From Ruixingdingia sedimenti (lineage in GTDB: Bacteria; Pseudomonadota; Alphaproteobacteria; Rhodobacterales; Rhodobacteraceae), in assembly GCF_031432425.1 (NCBI RefSeq), contig NZ_JAVKPH010000033.1, positions 1 through 32,675 of the forward strand: a stretch of DNA of 32,675 bases. The letters are read 5' to 3'. A program made the translations under genes and the position numbers. Below, in pieces: positions 32,421 through 32,675 of this stretch. Under the pieces are notes generated by a model. The model worked only from the letters and a program-made list of their open reading frames with translations. It had not been told where the DNA came from and made no database searches. Every line of letters begins with the position of its first letter. Position 1 is the first letter of the stretch.

Positions 32421-32497
32421 GCGCCCGTAGCTCAGCTGGATAGAGCACCAGACTACGAATCTGGGGGTCAGAGGTTCGAATCCTTTCGGGCGCGCCA
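32421..32497 (+). tRNA. tRNA-Arg (anticodon ACG)
   Basis: The acceptor stem GCGCCCG (32421-32427) pairs with CGGGCGC (32487-32493), followed by discriminator G and encoded CCA (32495-32497). The D arm (GCTC...GAGC), the anticodon arm CCAGA-CTACGAA-TCTGG with anticodon ACG, a short variable loop and a T arm with GGTTCGAATCC are all recognisable. The ACG anticodon is deaminated to ICG by TadA in bacteria. A T-rich stretch (TTTTCTT) follows directly. Confidence 0.96.
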
Positions 32498-32675
32498 TTT
32501 TCTTCGCATCGTTCGTCTGGGGGGGCACCCGCCAGAGGCCGCCTTGGGGGCCCGTCTGGTTCTGCGGTTGTGGCGCAGGGCCCGTTTCAGACAGGTGCTG
32601 TAGCGCGGCGTCAGCTTTGGCCGAATAGGGCGTCAGCTTTGGCCGGGAAAAGTTTGCCCACCGCCCTTTCCTGAC
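32498..32675. other. Gene-free tail after tRNA-Arg
   Basis: The 178 bases after the tRNA contain a T-rich start (TTTTCTTCG), a seven-G run (32519-32525) within an imperfect TCTGG...CCAGA inverted repeat (32517-32537 region), and the 17-bp direct repeats. I see no protein-coding frame of note. Confidence 0.5.
32607..32645 (+). repeat. Two 17-bp direct repeats at 22-bp spacing
   Basis: GGCGTCAGCTTTGGCCG occurs at 32607-32623 and again at 32629-32645, identical in all 17 bases, separated by AATAG. It lies 110 bases after tRNA-Arg in a region without ORFs. Repeated subterminal motifs at such spacing occur at the ends of IS21-type elements and near attachment or operator sites. The window ends 30 bases later, so nature and extent cannot be decided. 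Confidence 0.55.

Overview
The window comes from a high-GC alphaproteobacterium, most likely of the order Rhodobacterales (Rhodobacter/Paracoccus-like). This rests on the gene content and order (S10-spc-alpha ribosomal cluster with adk after secY and no rpmJ, infA or rpsD; DegP-type protease, rarA, crcB, an RluC-type synthase and an ATP12 chaperone downstream of rplQ), on protein sequences read by eye, and on promoters of the TTGnnn-N17-TAnnnn type in GC-rich DNA. No database search was run.

Positions 1-15343 hold the end of tuf and an almost unbroken ribosomal protein cluster on the plus strand: rpsJ-rplC-rplD-rplW-rplB-rpsS-rplV-rpsC-rplP, then a strong intrinsic terminator and a new promoter, then rpmC-rpsQ-rplN-rplX-rplE-rpsN-rpsH-rplF-rplR-rpsE-rpmD, a small acidic RraB-like gene, rplO-secY-adk, and a third promoter ahead of rpsM-rpsK-rpoA-rplQ. 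A 14-bp-stem terminator closes the cluster. Most of the longer spacers contain GC-rich stem-loops without a U-tract, which looks like layered post-transcriptional control or processing of the polycistronic mRNA.

Positions 15411-21717 (plus strand) hold a periplasmic DegP/DegQ-like protease, RarA, a nested palindromic repeat module, then crcB, an RluC/RluD-type pseudouridine synthase and an ATP12-type F1-ATPase assembly chaperone with ATGA overlaps, and an orphan general L-amino-acid ABC transporter binding protein.

Positions 21724-30703 (minus strand) form a dense run that reads rpmH-rnpA-yidD-ttcA-(membrane EAL protein)-yidC-(MOSC protein)-engB-argB-(two-cluster ferredoxin-like protein)-(SixA-like phosphatase), with many 4-nt stop/start overlaps. 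It combines ribosome and RNase P biogenesis, membrane protein insertion (YidD, YidC), tRNA thiolation and arginine synthesis.

Positions 30964-32675 return to the plus strand with a membrane sensor histidine kinase preceded by a 15-codon upstream ORF, a tRNA-Arg(ACG) gene with its own promoter, and a gene-free tail with two copies of a 17-bp direct repeat at 22-bp spacing that may be the edge of a mobile element. No CRISPR array, prophage or complete insertion sequence is visible. The most interesting leads are regulatory: the structured rpsM leader, the terminator/promoter that splits the S10 operon, the RraB-like gene inside the spc operon, the nested palindrome before crcB, and the repeats after tRNA-Arg.
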